A stretch of 64,000 nucleotides of DNA from Hemibagrus wyckioides (GCF_019097595.1 NC_080716.1:11093401-11157400); one strand, 5' to 3'. Positions 1-39,539 are shown, counted from the first letter of the stretch. Made by a program: numbers and translations. Notes: generated from the letters alone by a model not told the origin.

Positions 1-334
1 AGGTAACAAGTCATGAACTAAAAATGTACGACATGTTTGACTCAGATGCAGATCTTGTGCAGAACGAAATGAAGAAGGGGGATCAGGGAGGAGAATCGTG
101 TTGGTTATTTTAGGAACACAGCTGAGATGGGGTTTGGAGCAGTGATGGTTTGGGAGTGTGTGTGTGTGCGTCTGTGTGTACATGCAGTAAAGACAGGGGC
201 TTCAGTGTCTCAGTTAATCAAAGCTCCTGTATATATTTGTGCAAAACACAAGACTAAAGAATGCTAAGACACACACATACAGTACAGTTCAGTGCTCTGA
301 ATAGCTTTGATTATCTCTTTACTCTGTCAAGTGG

Positions 335-803
335 TTGGATATCCAGTATTAGGTAGTAAGTGAACAGTCAGTTCTCAAAGTTGATGTCTTGGAAGCAGGA
401 AAAATGGGCGAGCGTAAGGATCTGAGTGACTTTAGATAATTGGGTCAGTGTCTGAAACAACAGGTGGTATCAGAACACACAGTGCATTGCAGCTTGCAGT
501 GTATAGAGCTGTGTAGCTGCAGATCGGGCCGCGTGCTTATGCTTGACCCCTGTCCACCACTGAAAGCACCTACAGCGGGCATGTGAGCATCTTAACTGGA
601 CCATGGATCAATGAAAAAAGGTGGCTTGGTCTGATGAATTACGTTTTCTTTTACATCATGTGGATGACCATGTGTGCTTACCTGGGAAGGTATGGCACCG
701 TGATGCACTATGGGAAGAAGGCATTCTGGCAGAGGCAGTGTGATGCTCTGGGCAATGGAAACCTTGGCATTTATGTGGACTGACACATACCACCTACCTA
801 AAC
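335..803 (+). pseudogene. Decayed, internally deleted Tc1-like transposon remnant (family A)
   Basis: The left part (about 335-480) resembles the 5' untranslated region and transposase start of a common fish Tc1 family: AAGTTGATGTCTTGGAAGC, then an ATGGGCGAGCGTAAGGATCT start. It soon meets an in-frame stop (TAG near 436), and most of the N-terminal domain is missing. From about 480 it resumes in the catalytic region: peptide fragments such as HVDDHVC, and GGLMNYVFFYIMWM in place of SDESRFLLHHVDG, then YGKKAFWQRQCDALGNG. No intact transposase remains. The left inverted repeat is not clear. Confidence 0.65.
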
Positions 804-1029
804 AACTAAAGTATAAATCATGCAGGTCAAATAGAATGAGGAGAAAAATTGTGATCTCAGTGACTTTTACTATGGGATGGTTATTGGTGTCATATGGGCT
901 AGAGTATTTAATAAACGGCTGGAGTTTTTAAACACAACACTCTAGAGTTTAGACATGGTGCGACAGTCTATGGTACAGATCTTAAACTGATTCATCTTCC
1001 ATGACTACAGAAAGTGTGGGTTTCATTTA

Positions 1030-1440
1030 CACCGATCAGCCATAACATTATGAGCAGTGACACGTGAAGTGAATAAGACTGATGATCTCCTCATCATGGC
1101 ACCTGTTAGTGGGTGGGATATATTAGGCAGCAAGTGAACATTTTGTCCTCAAAGTTGATGTGTTAGAAGCAGGAGAAATGGACAAGCGTAAGGATTTGAG
1201 CAAGTTTGACGAGGGCCAAATTGTGATGGCTAGACGACTGGATCAGAGCATCTCCAAAACTGCAGCTCTTGTGGGGTGTTCCCGGTCTTCAGTGGTCAGT
1301 ATCTATCAAAAGTGGTCCAAGAAAGGAACAGTGGTGAACCGGAGACAGGGTCATGGGCGGCCAAGGCTCACGTGGGGAACAAAGGCTGGCCCGTGTGATC
1401 CGATCCAACAGACGAGATACTGTTGCTCAGATTGCTGAAG
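1030..1440 (+). pseudogene. Tc1-like transposon, 5' half (family A), transposase frameshifted
   Basis: The inverted-repeat end CACCGATCAGCCATAACATT follows a TA dinucleotide at 1028-1029. An ORF from 1160 reads [20 protein letters not shown], then [20 protein letters not shown] and [20 protein letters not shown]; this is the paired-like helix-turn-helix DNA-binding region. At about 1370 the reading changes from RPRL to an unrelated frame, consistent with a deletion of roughly 8 bases compared with the usual family sequence. The catalytic DDE part is absent. Confidence 0.85.
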
Positions 1441-1735
1441 AGACTGAAGAAAATCAATACAAACTCATCACACAGCAGAAAAAGATTAGCCATAGTTAAA
1501 TCAACTAGTTGGAACATTCTTAAAAAGAAAAAAAAATAGTGAGCGCAGGAACACCAAACCACCTGGAAGACAAGAAGAAGAAACCAACTGTGGTGGATGC
1601 CAGAAGAATTCTTTCCCTGGTGAAGAAAAAACTCTTTCACAACAGTTGGCTAGATGAATCCCCAGGAAGTAGGCATACAGTGTCAAAGTCAACAATCAAG
1701 AGAAGATTTCAACACAGTAAATATAGAGAGTTTAA
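1441..1735 (+). pseudogene. Fragment of a second Tc1-like family (family B)
   Basis: Sequence such as AGTTAAATCAACTAGTTGGA (about 1495) and CCAGAAGAATTCTTTCCCTG (about 1600), and CAAAGTCAACAATCAAGAGA (about 1685), resembles the N-terminal transposase coding region of a different fish Tc1 family from the one immediately to its left. Reading frames are broken. The join of two families suggests nested insertion or recombination between old copies. Confidence 0.65.
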
Positions 1736-1745
1736 AAACAGATTA

Positions 1746-1829
1746 GTTATCAAACTACCACTTCCATTTATCAGTTATCAAACCTTCCTTCCAGTTATCA
1801 AACCATGTTATCAAACTACCACTTCCATT
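1746..1829. repeat. Short direct repeat, 23 bases, two copies 61 bases apart
   Basis: GTTATCAAACTACCACTTCC followed by ATT occurs at 1746-1768 and again at 1807-1829, with a partial third copy (CAGTTATCAAACC) between them. It is a small local tandem duplication. Confidence 0.8.
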
Positions 1830-3187
1830 GTCAAATGTATAATTTTCTATTACATTTAATTAAATATTTCATTAAGATTTCTCTCTAATCAAAGAGGAAC
1901 CACGCTGCAAAATGAAAATGTGCTGAATTATTAAAAAGAATCCCCGATTAAACATGACGGTGCAACCAGATATGAAAAACATACCTCCATTATTCATGCC
2001 ATATGAAATTAATAATGACTCATATTTATTTGTTTAATATTCACGTTTCCACACACTGATAGAACAAGTATGCATGGATACCTATATCTTATTTACAATA
2101 ATGTAGTCATCTTTAAAAACACCAGTCTTTACAAAGAGGCATAGTAACAGAGAGCCAAAAGTCCAGAGGGCAGGATAGCAGCACATGTATGTGTGTGTGT
2201 GTGTAAATGTGTGAGGTGTGACAGGCGCAGAATTAGCATTATTAGCTTCATAGTTCTCTAGTAATTTTCTGTTTTCTAGATCTAATTTTCTATTACTACA
2301 CATTTATTCTTTGCACTGAACCTAAAGTGAACTGGAACCAATGTCAGATGAGACCATGACAGAAATTTGACCCTGTGTGTCATCTACACCACGAGTGTTT
2401 GTGGCATTCAAGGAAATGTACATTTTTTTGACGAGTTGATGACTCGGTCCTGGCAGCCTAAAAATACAAAAAAGTATCATAGCCACAGATTTTGGCAGTT
2501 CCCAGGCATAACACTAAGGGTTATACGTTACGTGTCCATACGGAAGTCTCTGTGTGGACAAATTCTAAACTGAAAATGTTGTGTACTATAATAATATTTG
2601 GAATGATAGACACAATATTCAGGAGGGTCTACAACATATCTAACTTTCTGTTTGGAAGATTTTTTGCTTATTCCCTTGATTTAGAATAAAATTCTATGGG
2701 TCGCCATGGCAACATGATAGAACATTATGTCAAATCTCGCTGTTAAAGGAGCAGTTTGTAATTATTCAAGCTCTCTGCAATCTGTCAGGTCGATCACAAT
2801 GAATCTGTGAAAATGCTGATGAACCTTCTCTTCCTCTATAACGACACTGAAATGACTGGATGCTTCCATCATAAGTTGTTTTTCAGCTTTTCTTCAAAAC
2901 ATCCTGTCAGGTGGAGCTCATTTCCAGACTGGAAACATGATCAAGAGAAGCCTGACATGAAGCTACTAGCCAAATCAATCACATGGCCATATTATTGCAC
3001 ATCACATAGCTTCCATCATTCTAGATCTAGTAACACACTAAACCATTACAAACTGCACCTTTAAACGTTCCTTACTTTTGTAGATCGAGGTTGGCAATAA
3101 TTCTGGACCTGAATCTAGGTTTTTGTAAAAGTGTATGTTTTGTCTGTTCGATGCAGTCATTGGCTGTGTTTGTGTGTTTGTTGTGCA
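1830..3187. other. 3' flank and probable 3' untranslated region of cacnb2; no other gene seen
   Basis: AT-rich sequence with no coding signature on either strand. Short ORFs here, and the plus-strand ORFs at 3091-3531 and 3308-3523, are chance or the antisense of the His/Glu-rich exon. Part of this region is probably the transcribed 3' untranslated region. Confidence 0.5.
2303..2308 (-). other. Candidate polyadenylation signal for cacnb2
   Basis: AATAAA on the minus strand about 880 bases beyond the stop codon. AT-rich DNA gives such hexamers by chance (another lies near 2025), so this is only the first plausible one after a 3' untranslated region of ordinary length. Confidence 0.25.
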
Positions 3188-30551
<27,364 letters not shown>

Positions 30552-31300
30552 CAGCCAAAATGGATGGAGCCTTCGCTCTCTTCACCATAACCACAAACAC
30601 AGCTGACACACTAACTACAATCGCACAACAGGAGCTGTCACTCACTACCTAGTGTTATGCTAAAGTGACGACAACAAATTGCTACACACCCAAACTAAAT
30701 CTTAAAGCATGTCAGCACTTCATACCAGTGATATTGATGCTACTACTAGTGTCGATATAACACTAAAAAAACACTGAATTCCCTTTAGAGTTTTCCACAA
30801 ATAGTAATTATAGAGCTCAACAACTATCACTAAAAAGTAATTCAATGCACTTAAACAAAATGCAACATTGCAATAGAGCTATACTGTATGTTTTTTTTGT
30901 ATTGTTGTTTGTTTTTTTAATTACAATCTGTCACTGTTGCTATTTTAAAAGGTACACCTGCCCCTGCAACCTTATTACTATGCTACCTGATGTCCCTACT
31001 ATTGCTGGAGCTAACAGTAAGAGCGTTAGTTGTACGGCTGCTGTTGCTTTGAGAACAGAGATTCGCGCTGCTCGTGTTATGCTGTGTTCGACGGCCGCCA
31101 GTGATTCCACTTGAGCGTGTTCTCTCGCTCTCCCAGCGCATGCTGAATGAAGAGGGGCTGCAGAAGCTGGTGCACAGGCTGCTGTTTGTATTATCCTCAT
31201 TCAATTAAAAAGGCCAGGCTGCCATGCTCCGCGAAATGAGAAAGCAGGTCCAGGATTGTGGAGCTGCAGATGATGATGCTGTTGCTGCGGCTCACAGGTG
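30552..31300 (-). promoter_or_regulatory. Probable 5' untranslated and promoter region of the beta-2e transcript
   Basis: This is the DNA directly upstream of the beta-2e ATG. From about 31020 to 31300 it is richer in G+C and in CpG than the surrounding introns, and CT tracts follow at 31430-31565. No TATA box is obvious. ORFs in this stretch (for example 30940-31200, minus) are alanine/serine-rich and match nothing I know. Promoter identity is inferred from position and composition only. Confidence 0.35.
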
Positions 31301-31429
31301 CTGCAGTCAGCCCACTCACACTTGGTCCCTGCCCTGGAGTCTCTATCCATCCATCCTCTCACCGAGTGTGTGTGTGTCAAGCTTTCTACTCTCTGCATAT
31401 GATGTTGTTAAGGGCTGCATCCTGTTATT

Positions 31430-31526
31430 CCTCTCCTCTCTCTCTCTCTTGTTCCTCTCTTCTGCGTTCTCTCAGCACCTTCGCTTTTACTCAGCCCCCT
31501 CCCTTCTTCTCCCCCCTTCCTCTCCC

Positions 31527-31565
<39 letters not shown>
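31430..31565. repeat. CT-rich tract and (CT)n microsatellite upstream of beta-2e start
   Basis: Pyrimidine-rich plus strand (GA on the cacnb2 sense strand), about 0.9-1.0 kb upstream of the beta-2e ATG, with a clean CT run at 31530-31563. Confidence 0.9.
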
Positions 31566-31568
<3 letters not shown>

Positions 31569-31783
31569 ACTCACACTTCTCGGCTCCTCTTCACAGCATC
31601 TCCATCTGCTCTTTCTCTGCTGTGATTAATGCCTCTGCCTGTTTGCTTCACTGTGTCTATGTGTGTGTGTAAATGGGATTGTGTGCGCATCTAAGTGTGT
31701 GTCTCTAAATTTGTGTCTGTGACTCCAAAGCTTGCCATCTTTGCCACCTTGCTGATGTCACATGACAGCGTGCGTAATATACA

Positions 31784-31889
31784 AATCACACACAGACACA
31801 CACACACACACTCACACACACACACACACACACACAGGCACACGCTGTTCCTTGGCTTTGTTCTCCTCCAACTAAAGTTCAGCAGTGTG

Positions 31890-31940
<51 letters not shown>
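31784..31940. repeat. (CA)n and (TC)n microsatellites
   Basis: CA run at 31784-31837 and TC run at 31891-31940. Confidence 0.95.
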
Positions 31941-31944
<4 letters not shown>

Positions 31945-32399
31945 ACATTGTGAACATGCTCAATCTGTGCCTCTTTCACGCGCAAATCACATTGCTGAGA
32001 GACCCATTGAATATGAGAGAGAGAAACAGAGACAGAGATCGACATGCTTTTGATAAATCAGCCAAAATGAAGCCTTTTCTTACAGTTCAGTTCCTGGCTG
32101 AATGAAATCAACTACACAGAATAAATTCAAGAAGAGTAATAAATTATAACACTGTTTATAACATGCACCATTGTCCTATTACTATTAAAGTGTGTTATAG
32201 ATAAACATTATTCATTTACACAGCACACAGCTCCATGAAATGTTGCTTTCTGGTGCTTTACGACCTGCATTAAATCTCTTTACAGTAAGACAGCTGGACT
32301 ATACAATACTGATATATAAGTCTTCAGCTAGAGCAAATTCACAAGACATTGAGAATTTCAATTAAGATATGCACTGTGTGAATTTATATCTTTTTAGAA

Positions 32400-33300
32400 G
32401 TAATGATCTCAGGTTCAAAAGAAAGACTTACAAAACTAGAAGAGTTTAAACCTTTAAGCATCAGCTTTTTTAAGGAAAATCTATCCATGGTATGGGGCAG
32501 TACACAAGCAGACAGGATCGTTCATAACCATACACTGAGAAACAGGTCAGGGTCAAATATGCAAGAAGCTTGGAACTTTTGGAACAAAAAAAATCCAGGA
32601 CAAAATACGCAAGGAGATTAGGAACAGGTCTATATGGTGCAACGAACCAATCACAGGATGAGGGAGGAGACAGAAGCTGCGTCTGAAAATGGCTACTATT
32701 TTACTATACAGTATGTGAAAAGGAGTAGTATGTCCAAATTCTCACTATTTATAAATCAGTATGTGAGAAATTCTTAGATGACCTACTGCTTTTGCTGAGA
32801 TTCTGCAGTAGGAAAGCAATGCACACTGTGCTATCCCATAAGACAACAGGACAGGTGTGGAAGAGCTACAGGTATTTTCATCGTGATTAAACTGTACTTA
32901 TTAAACAACACCTGAGCAATCTGTTAACATGTTTACAGGTTTACTGTTGATACAGTAGATACTGTATCAACAGCTGAGCAGCAGATACTGAACTGAATAC
33001 AGTCTGTACTGTCACAGTATGCGACTCTGTGCACACGCAGAGAGTAGAACCCAAAATTAAAACAAAAACACATGGCTCTCATCAGGAACATCAGGAACAG
33101 GGTAACCATGACAGGACCCCTCAGTTAATATGTGGATCCCAGTGTCAGGCATATTGGATTCCCCCAGATTCCTGTGTGAACAGTCAGCAGGAAAAGAAAA
33201 CTAGTATAACTGGAGGCTGGCATTGTATGAGAGACATGGTGGCATCGGCTGCTGGAGACTAAGAAGGCGTGATGACAGACTGGCGATGCCCACTTGATCT
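32400..33300. other. Moderately G+C-rich block, possibly old transposon; no gene
   Basis: Several stretches (for example AACCAATCACAGGATGAGGG, and CATGGCTCTCATCAGGAACA) look like parts of dispersed fish repeats. No ORF with recognisable features. Confidence 0.3.
32944..32973. repeat. Perfect 14-base inverted repeat with 2-base spacer
   Basis: CTGTTGATACAGTA, GA, TACTGTATCAACAG. All 14 base pairs match. Confidence 0.97.
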
Positions 33301-34019
33301 CTCGGCTGATATCCAGTCACAGCTAGAGGACAGCTATTGCGGACATGTAGGCAGTTTTCAGTTCAGATAGATAAATACTAAGCCTGTTTAACATGCTTTT
33401 TTCAGTAAAGCTATATGCAATGGGATGTAAAGCTGTATTCACAAAATGGTGCAAAGAGAGCGACTGGTCATGTAAGTGGTTTTGCAGAACAGATTAAAGC
33501 TTCTAACCCTAAACATTATATCAACTTCAACTAGGCATGATGACTTCATTCTGAAGTGTGCTGGCACTTGAAAGGGACAGTATCACAGCAGATATTCTAG
33601 TTATGCACAGAGTTTTTTCTTATCTCTAAGCAAGCTTTTCAAGCCCAGTCAAAGTGGCACACCTAAGTGAGGACTGCAACTTGCTCAACAGTCGTAACCT
33701 ATCTGTCAAACAAGCCTACACATTTATACTGAAAATCAGCAACAAAATCAGTGGCATTCATTAAGGAAATAAAGCTTCTGGGGAAAACAGCTAAAAGATG
33801 GCAGTACAGAAATGTTTGCTGAAATAACAGAGTTTCTCCAGGCAAACAGACTGGCAGTATATTTAGTGAGTGGTGATGCCTCTAGTCTCCAACATGTCTA
33901 GAGCACTGGAATCAGGATCTATTTATTCTCAGATCTACAGCTTCAAGTCACTTCAGTTGGGGTTGTGCTGTAATATTCCAGCAGGTGTCTAGAATTGACT
34001 TCTGGCCCCCTATCTCTCT

Positions 34020-34625
34020 AAAGGGCTTTTCACACTGTGCTTAACCCTGTGTTATATCACTAAACCCCAATTTTAACCCTAGGTAAGGGATGGGTGTAAT
34101 TTTTGAAGCACTAACACTAGTAATTCAGAAGTAGTGTTAGCACTGCATTCAGGTGCACGCAGAGAGTAATAGTTGGAGTCTGCCTATAAAAATCACAGCA
34201 CTGACATGACTGCAGTGATCTTCAGTACAGAAAGCTCTTTATGGCTGTATTTAAGGCAGAATGAAGGCCTGGGTCCACGGGTCTAACATCTAGAGTGATG
34301 TAATGTTTAGGTTTAATCTATTCTGCAAAGGGTTTCATTACTCAGTGGGGTTATAGCCCCACTTTTACATTGTTAACCCACATTGCTGTGTCAAATGTGT
34401 ACAATATGAAATAATATGGTGTTACAACGTTACAGTTAGATGCTTAGCAACAGACGCCAAATCAGAAACTGGAGGATTTTTGTACCACATTTTTTCTCGA
34501 AAGCATGAGACAATCTGTTATTTAAATTGGTCGTGCACTCTATTTATCCAATTATGGTTGTTGACACCACAAATGTGCACAAAAATGAAGGTTAACCCAG
34601 GGTCTAGGAGTGTGAAACATCAGAT
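34020..34625. mobile_element. Possible hAT-like MITE with imperfect inverted ends
   Basis: The left end GCTTTTCACACTGTGCTTAA followed by CCCTG and the right end GGTTAACCCAGGGTCTAGGA followed by GTGTGAAACAT are imperfect inverse complements. The pattern TTTCACACT...AACCC is seen in a fish element family. No transposase. Confidence 0.45.
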
Positions 34626-35328
34626 TATGAATACTCAGGTTTAATTGTTAACTCAATGCCACATTAAAATGCTGCCCCCCCTCATCCAAATGTCTGCAAA
34701 TCATCATTCTCTGCATTGGTGCAATGAAACCAAATTCAGGGAATGGGAAATGATCCATGTGTTTGCTATCCAAACTTTCCATTTGTCATCTATCTCTGCA
34801 AAAACTGATAAACTGTGCAAGGCTAACTCTTCTCATGAATATATTGAATCCTAAATGTTCTTAAGTTTTAAACAAAATTCCAGGATGTTTCAGGCCAGTG
34901 CAGCAAAATACTACCTAACTTTTTATTCTGAGCTTCATAATATGCTATTGCTTTAAATTTGCTTTTGGTTTATTACACTTTAGACTCCAAATAATAAATG
35001 CTTAGCACTTCCTAATGTGCCTAAAATTAGGAACATTTTTTAAAATAAAATTTGTGAGGGTTTACTGGAAATTTGCAATCCCTTGCACAAACGCACAAAA
35101 TAATTTGGTCTACTTCTGTCTAGTGCGTCAGCAATTATTAACATGGCCATGTTGAAAGTTGTTCGTGCACAGTGCTATTTTAGATCATGCCATTGTTCAA
35201 GTTTAATGACTCTTTATCATGCTTAACCCAGTATGTGTAAACATGGACTGTTCCGGTAAATGTGCAGCTTTGGATATGAATATTGTGTGCCAGATCTCTC
35301 TCTTTCTCTCTATCTCTCTCTCTGTCTG

Positions 35329-35351
35329 TCCACACACACACACACACACAG
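35329..35351. repeat. (CT)n-(CA)n short microsatellites
   Basis: A CT-rich stretch at 35298-35328 followed by a CA run. Confidence 0.85.
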
Positions 35352-36739
35352 ACCAGATAGAGAGAAAGAGCCCAGACAGCATGTTCTACCTTATTAACAT
35401 TGTGTGTTACCAGTAAAATCTGTCCTCAGGTTTTTAGATTTCACTATTTCCCTAGCTGAGATTTACTTGTGCTTTTGGTTTATCTCCTTTCTACAGTCAC
35501 ACTGACCGTCTCATAGATAGATAACTAGATATATAAAATCTGTCTATTCTCCTCTCACCTGATATGCCAGAAGAGTGGAAAAAACCCACCACCACCTCCA
35601 AAAAACATCCATTAAAAGCCATAGATAGGTTTGAAGATGAGCCTTATGTTACTAAATAGTACAATCATATACATATTCACTGTGTGTGCTGTCATTAACT
35701 GGTGCATATCTGCTCCAACAGCACAGATGGACAAATAAGCAATTAATAAATGAACAAACTTATTTGTATCACAGGTTAGCAGTGAGGCTGGTCATGATAA
35801 CTGAAAGAGAGCGCTAACCAACTCAGCGTTATTATTACAAAACCATTAGAGGTGAGACTTATACCACAGCCTCTTGTCACAAACACAAAACTATTAGATA
35901 GCAACAGGGTGAAAAAAGGACTAAGTGGTCAGTCAGAAAGAAAAAATGGAAAAGAAGGAGAAGAAACTATATCCATAGTTTATATTAAATATAAATGTGA
36001 TTTTATTGCTTCGTAAAGGTAATTTATATGAGTTACTAATTAGTAGATTAAATGGTGTAGAGTGGTCACATAATGTTAAAGTAAACCACTTACATTGTGA
36101 AATCTTACAAGCATGTGGGCACTGATGAGAAATATAACTATAGTGTTAAATGTAGGCAAATAAAACATGCATGGTAGAATAACACAAGTCTCTGGGGTGA
36201 AGTCTCAGCTCAGGCGAGAGCTCAGTATTTGATTTCATTCAGGGCTTTAAAAATACCTGCTCATATCATGCTTGATTCAATCACATGGAACCAATTTACG
36301 CCTTTTCAATGTTTTTATCGCACACTCACTGAAAGACAGATAACTGCATCTTTTGTGCTTCTTATTTACTTTAAATCAAGTCTGTAATAATGCAATGTCT
36401 CATCCAAATAAACTGAAAAGCTGCTCTCGCGATTACCCAGCTCTTTCCTTTAAATCACACATAGCTTTCAGTTGTTTTTTTGTCACTTTGTACAATGTGT
36501 GCTTAGTCTGTTTACTTCTAGCTTCATTCATCAAGAAAGAAATTCACCTCATACATGTTCATTACACCTGTTTTCATACTTCAAGTGTTCTTAAAGCACT
36601 TTGAATAATATGTTACGGATGTGTCCGAGAAGCGAGAATACTTTTAGACTTTTAGACTGGTACAACTGACTTATCAGACACTTTCAATCAGTATAAACAA
36701 ATTCTGTTATAAGAATTGCTGTTTTTATAACAGTAAGAT

Positions 36740-37090
36740 GATGTTTTTACCTCTAACTTTGGATAAAGTTTTAGTGGCTGAAGATAACACCTTCAAATAG
36801 TAGCTGCTTATGAACAAGCACTTGAGGCATCTCAGAGAGCTGAAATGGGTTTGATATCACCATTTATTTTGAGCATATAAACATTTTAGGTGGAAAGAAA
36901 GAACAATTTGGGGATTTTCTGGAACATTTCTATTAATATATCGCCCCTAGTAAGCTAGGTAAAACACAAATACTTATGAAAAACTACAAATTGCAAAACT
37001 ACAAACGTTGAATGTCTATTTTCATTGTGTCATTAACAGCCACTGTGGAGTGTGACATGATAAGGACACATCAAAACAGGTGCAAATTCC
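36740..37090 (+). repeat. Unidentified three-copy repeat, copy 1
   Basis: Shared blocks with 47904-48245 and 52768-53100, in the same order and orientation: GAAGATAACACCTTCAA, GGCATCTCAGAGAG, GGGTTTGATATCACCATTTA, CCCCTAGTAAGCTAGGTA, GAGTGTGACATGATAAGG, AACAGGTGCAAATTC. No ORF is shared. Family not recognised. Confidence 0.75.
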
Positions 37091-37299
37091 GTTTTTGGTT
37101 AAATTAGAGTTAAATAGTTTAGTCTTATTGAAAACCAAATCTAGGAGATGTTTCATTTACTCATGTATTTCCCAGTTAGGCAATGCTCAACATACTGGGC
37201 TAGAAAGAAATCAGTGCCAACTCTTTGTTTTATTGTTTTTCGTTCCACAAAAGTTTAAAAAGATCCAGGTCAAGCCATTATTTAACACCAAATAACTGC

Positions 37300-38041
37300 A
37301 GTTTTTTTTCCTAGAAAGAGAGAGAAATCCTATCTCCACTTGACTGTTTAGACTAGCCAGCTCTACATGTACTATACATGTTCACAGCATTGCATAAGTA
37401 CAGTGTTTTAGCATCAGTGGCTTTAATAAGGCTTTAAGAAGTATAGACATAAATAATCACCTCTCCGGCATCATGCATTAATACACAGCTGAACATGTGA
37501 AGTAATGTACAATAGTTTTTCAATTCAGACGTATCATTCAAACTTCTTATTTTTAAATCCGTAATACAAACTCAACTACAATCTGAAGAAAACAACATTA
37601 AGAAAGAAAACAGGAAAAGGTTTGCACGTATGTGATAAGGTCAGAAGGGAAGTTTAAAAGGTAATGAGCTCAGTCTGTCCCGGGCATCTACACACACCAC
37701 AGCCTCCAAGCTACACTGTCAGTTTGTCACTGTTAGAACTGACCAGATGTTAACATGCCTGGACATTAATGACAATCACAGAGTTAGACCCACAAATACA
37801 CAACTAGCAAGGCAGAAAAACGGCGAGAAATTCCAGGGATTGCTCGACTTGCTTCCACAGACTCCGGCATGGAAAGCTCCAGAAAAGAGCTGGGAATTTA
37901 CTCCTTTGTTTGGATGGAAAGAAAACAACTGGGTCTATACTGAAATGCTGCACATAAGCATGTGTTTAACAGTGAGTGAGTGTGTCTGTGTATACTCATG
38001 CGAGAGTGTGTGTGTAAAGACATCGTTAAAGAGGGACTCAC
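37300..38041. other. No recognised feature
   Basis: A 180-residue plus-strand ORF (37747-38289) runs through here and across the candidate exon at 38042-38074 on the other strand. It has low-complexity Cys/Val repeats from TG-rich DNA and no family features. Confidence 0.4.
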
Positions 38042-38074
38042 CACGTCGGACTCCTCGCTGGTTGAGAGGTACAT
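38042..38074 (-). CDS. Candidate alternative first exon of cacnb2 (MYLSTSEESDV)
   Basis: An ATG followed by 11 codons, MYLSTSEESDV, then GTGAGT. The junction is phase 0, so it would splice in frame to the GSADSYT exon. CaV-beta-3 and one beta-4 form also start with a short acidic exon beginning MYD and ending EDSEA before GSADSYT, so the layout is similar. Sense-strand GA tracts lie 0.3-0.45 kb upstream. ATG plus donor pairs of this size can occur by chance in 64 kb, so this needs transcript support. Confidence 0.4.
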
Positions 38075-38394
38075 GTCTGTGTATTGCCAGTGTGTGTGTG
38101 TGTATATATGTGAGTGTGAGGAAGATAGTGAACTACTCCACCCAGAAACTTTTCAGACAGGCCCAGAAGGAGGAGGAGAGAAAAGGGGATCAAGCCTCTT
38201 TGCCTCATTTAGGGGGCTGTGCTTCAGCCACTTTTTCTTTTCCTCTCCGACATTGTGCAGCTGTGTATAAGAAGTGCGGCATGCTGTGATCTGTGACCTG
38301 ATGTGATCTTGTAAAAAAATGTCTTTTTTTAAATTTACCTACGTAAAATCTTGACGCAAACTTATTCATCGAGACTCCCCCCGTTTCTCTCTCT

Positions 38395-38483
38395 CCGTTT
38401 CTTACTCTCTCTCTCTTATACTGTCTCTCTCTCTCTCTCTCTCTCTTTTTCTCTTCCTCCCCCTTCTCTTACTCAGCCCCCCT

Positions 38484-38515
<32 letters not shown>
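38395..38515. repeat. CT-rich tracts with (CT)n microsatellites
   Basis: CT runs at about 38421-38448 and 38487-38515, 0.35-0.45 kb upstream (cacnb2 sense) of the candidate exon at 38074. Confidence 0.92.
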
Positions 38516-38518
<3 letters not shown>

Positions 38519-38604
38519 TGTCTCTCCCTGTTACTTAGCAGCGCTTGTTTCCCATGCTCTGAAAAAAAAAAAAAACGCCACACTGACGAAACATCCCCAA
38601 ACCC

Positions 38605-38707
38605 CAAACACACACACACACACACACACACAATTAGCAAGTATTAATTAAGCTCAGAAAATTCCAGAATATAGTAAAAGCAGCTGCAGTAGTTTTGTGT
38701 GTGTGTG

Positions 38708-38752
<45 letters not shown>

Positions 38753-38812
38753 GTGTGTGTGCGTGTGTGTGAGTGTGTGTGCGTGTGTGTGAGTGTGTGT
38801 GTGTGTGTGTGG
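38605..38812. repeat. (CA)n and long interrupted (TG)n microsatellite
   Basis: CA run at 38608-38632. A TG run with CG and AG interruptions at 38696-38812. Confidence 0.95.
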
Positions 38813-39539
38813 TCATTTATGTAGTGTGTGATAAAAGCAAAGGCAGTGCTGCAAGAATCTCTTCCATGGCTGAGTTCTTAAAACACAAGCACCTCAACCT
38901 TTATGTAAATCATAGTCACTAATCCAAAAGCAATATTTATAGTGATGACAAAATAAAAACAAACAAAACAAAACAAATCAAAACAAAAAAACCCCAACTT
39001 GCACTTGCATCAAACAGGATACAGCGTCACAGTTCACACGCTGCACACACTGCACAGAGCACATGGATAACATGTGTGCTCGTGGTCACCTCATACGCAG
39101 TGTGGAAGATCTGTTTTAAATAAAAGCTTTACAGGGCCAGAAACCGAGATACCGGAAGCAGACGTGGTCACGTTCAACCAGTGATCAGGAAAGTTCTGGA
39201 AGCTTTTAAGAGATGAACAAGGCGATCAGAGAGACGCAGGCGAAAGAACACCATGAAATTCAACGCATTATTTTTTTAACCCAACTGCATTTACCAGATG
39301 AAATCATACATCTTCTCATCAGAAAGTAACAAGTATATAATCAGCAAATTATTGAAAGCATTCTAAATTGTACTATAGAATGTTCCATAATCTAACACTA
39401 ACCCTGAGGCACTGAAAGACCAATGCCAAAAATGTGCTGATGGAGCACAGGTTCATCAGAGCGCTGCTCTGACCACTCAGTAAAGCAGCTCTCTACAACA
39501 TGCTGCAATTAAGAAAATAGCACTAATCACATAACTCAC

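Noticed and set aside
31224..31629. Overlapping plus-strand ORFs rich in Ser/Leu
   Set aside because: Product of CT microsatellite and C-rich DNA; likely promoter region of the opposite strand.
37747..38289. 180-residue plus-strand ORF
   Set aside because: Cys/Val runs come from TG repeats; no recognisable family, no splice context.
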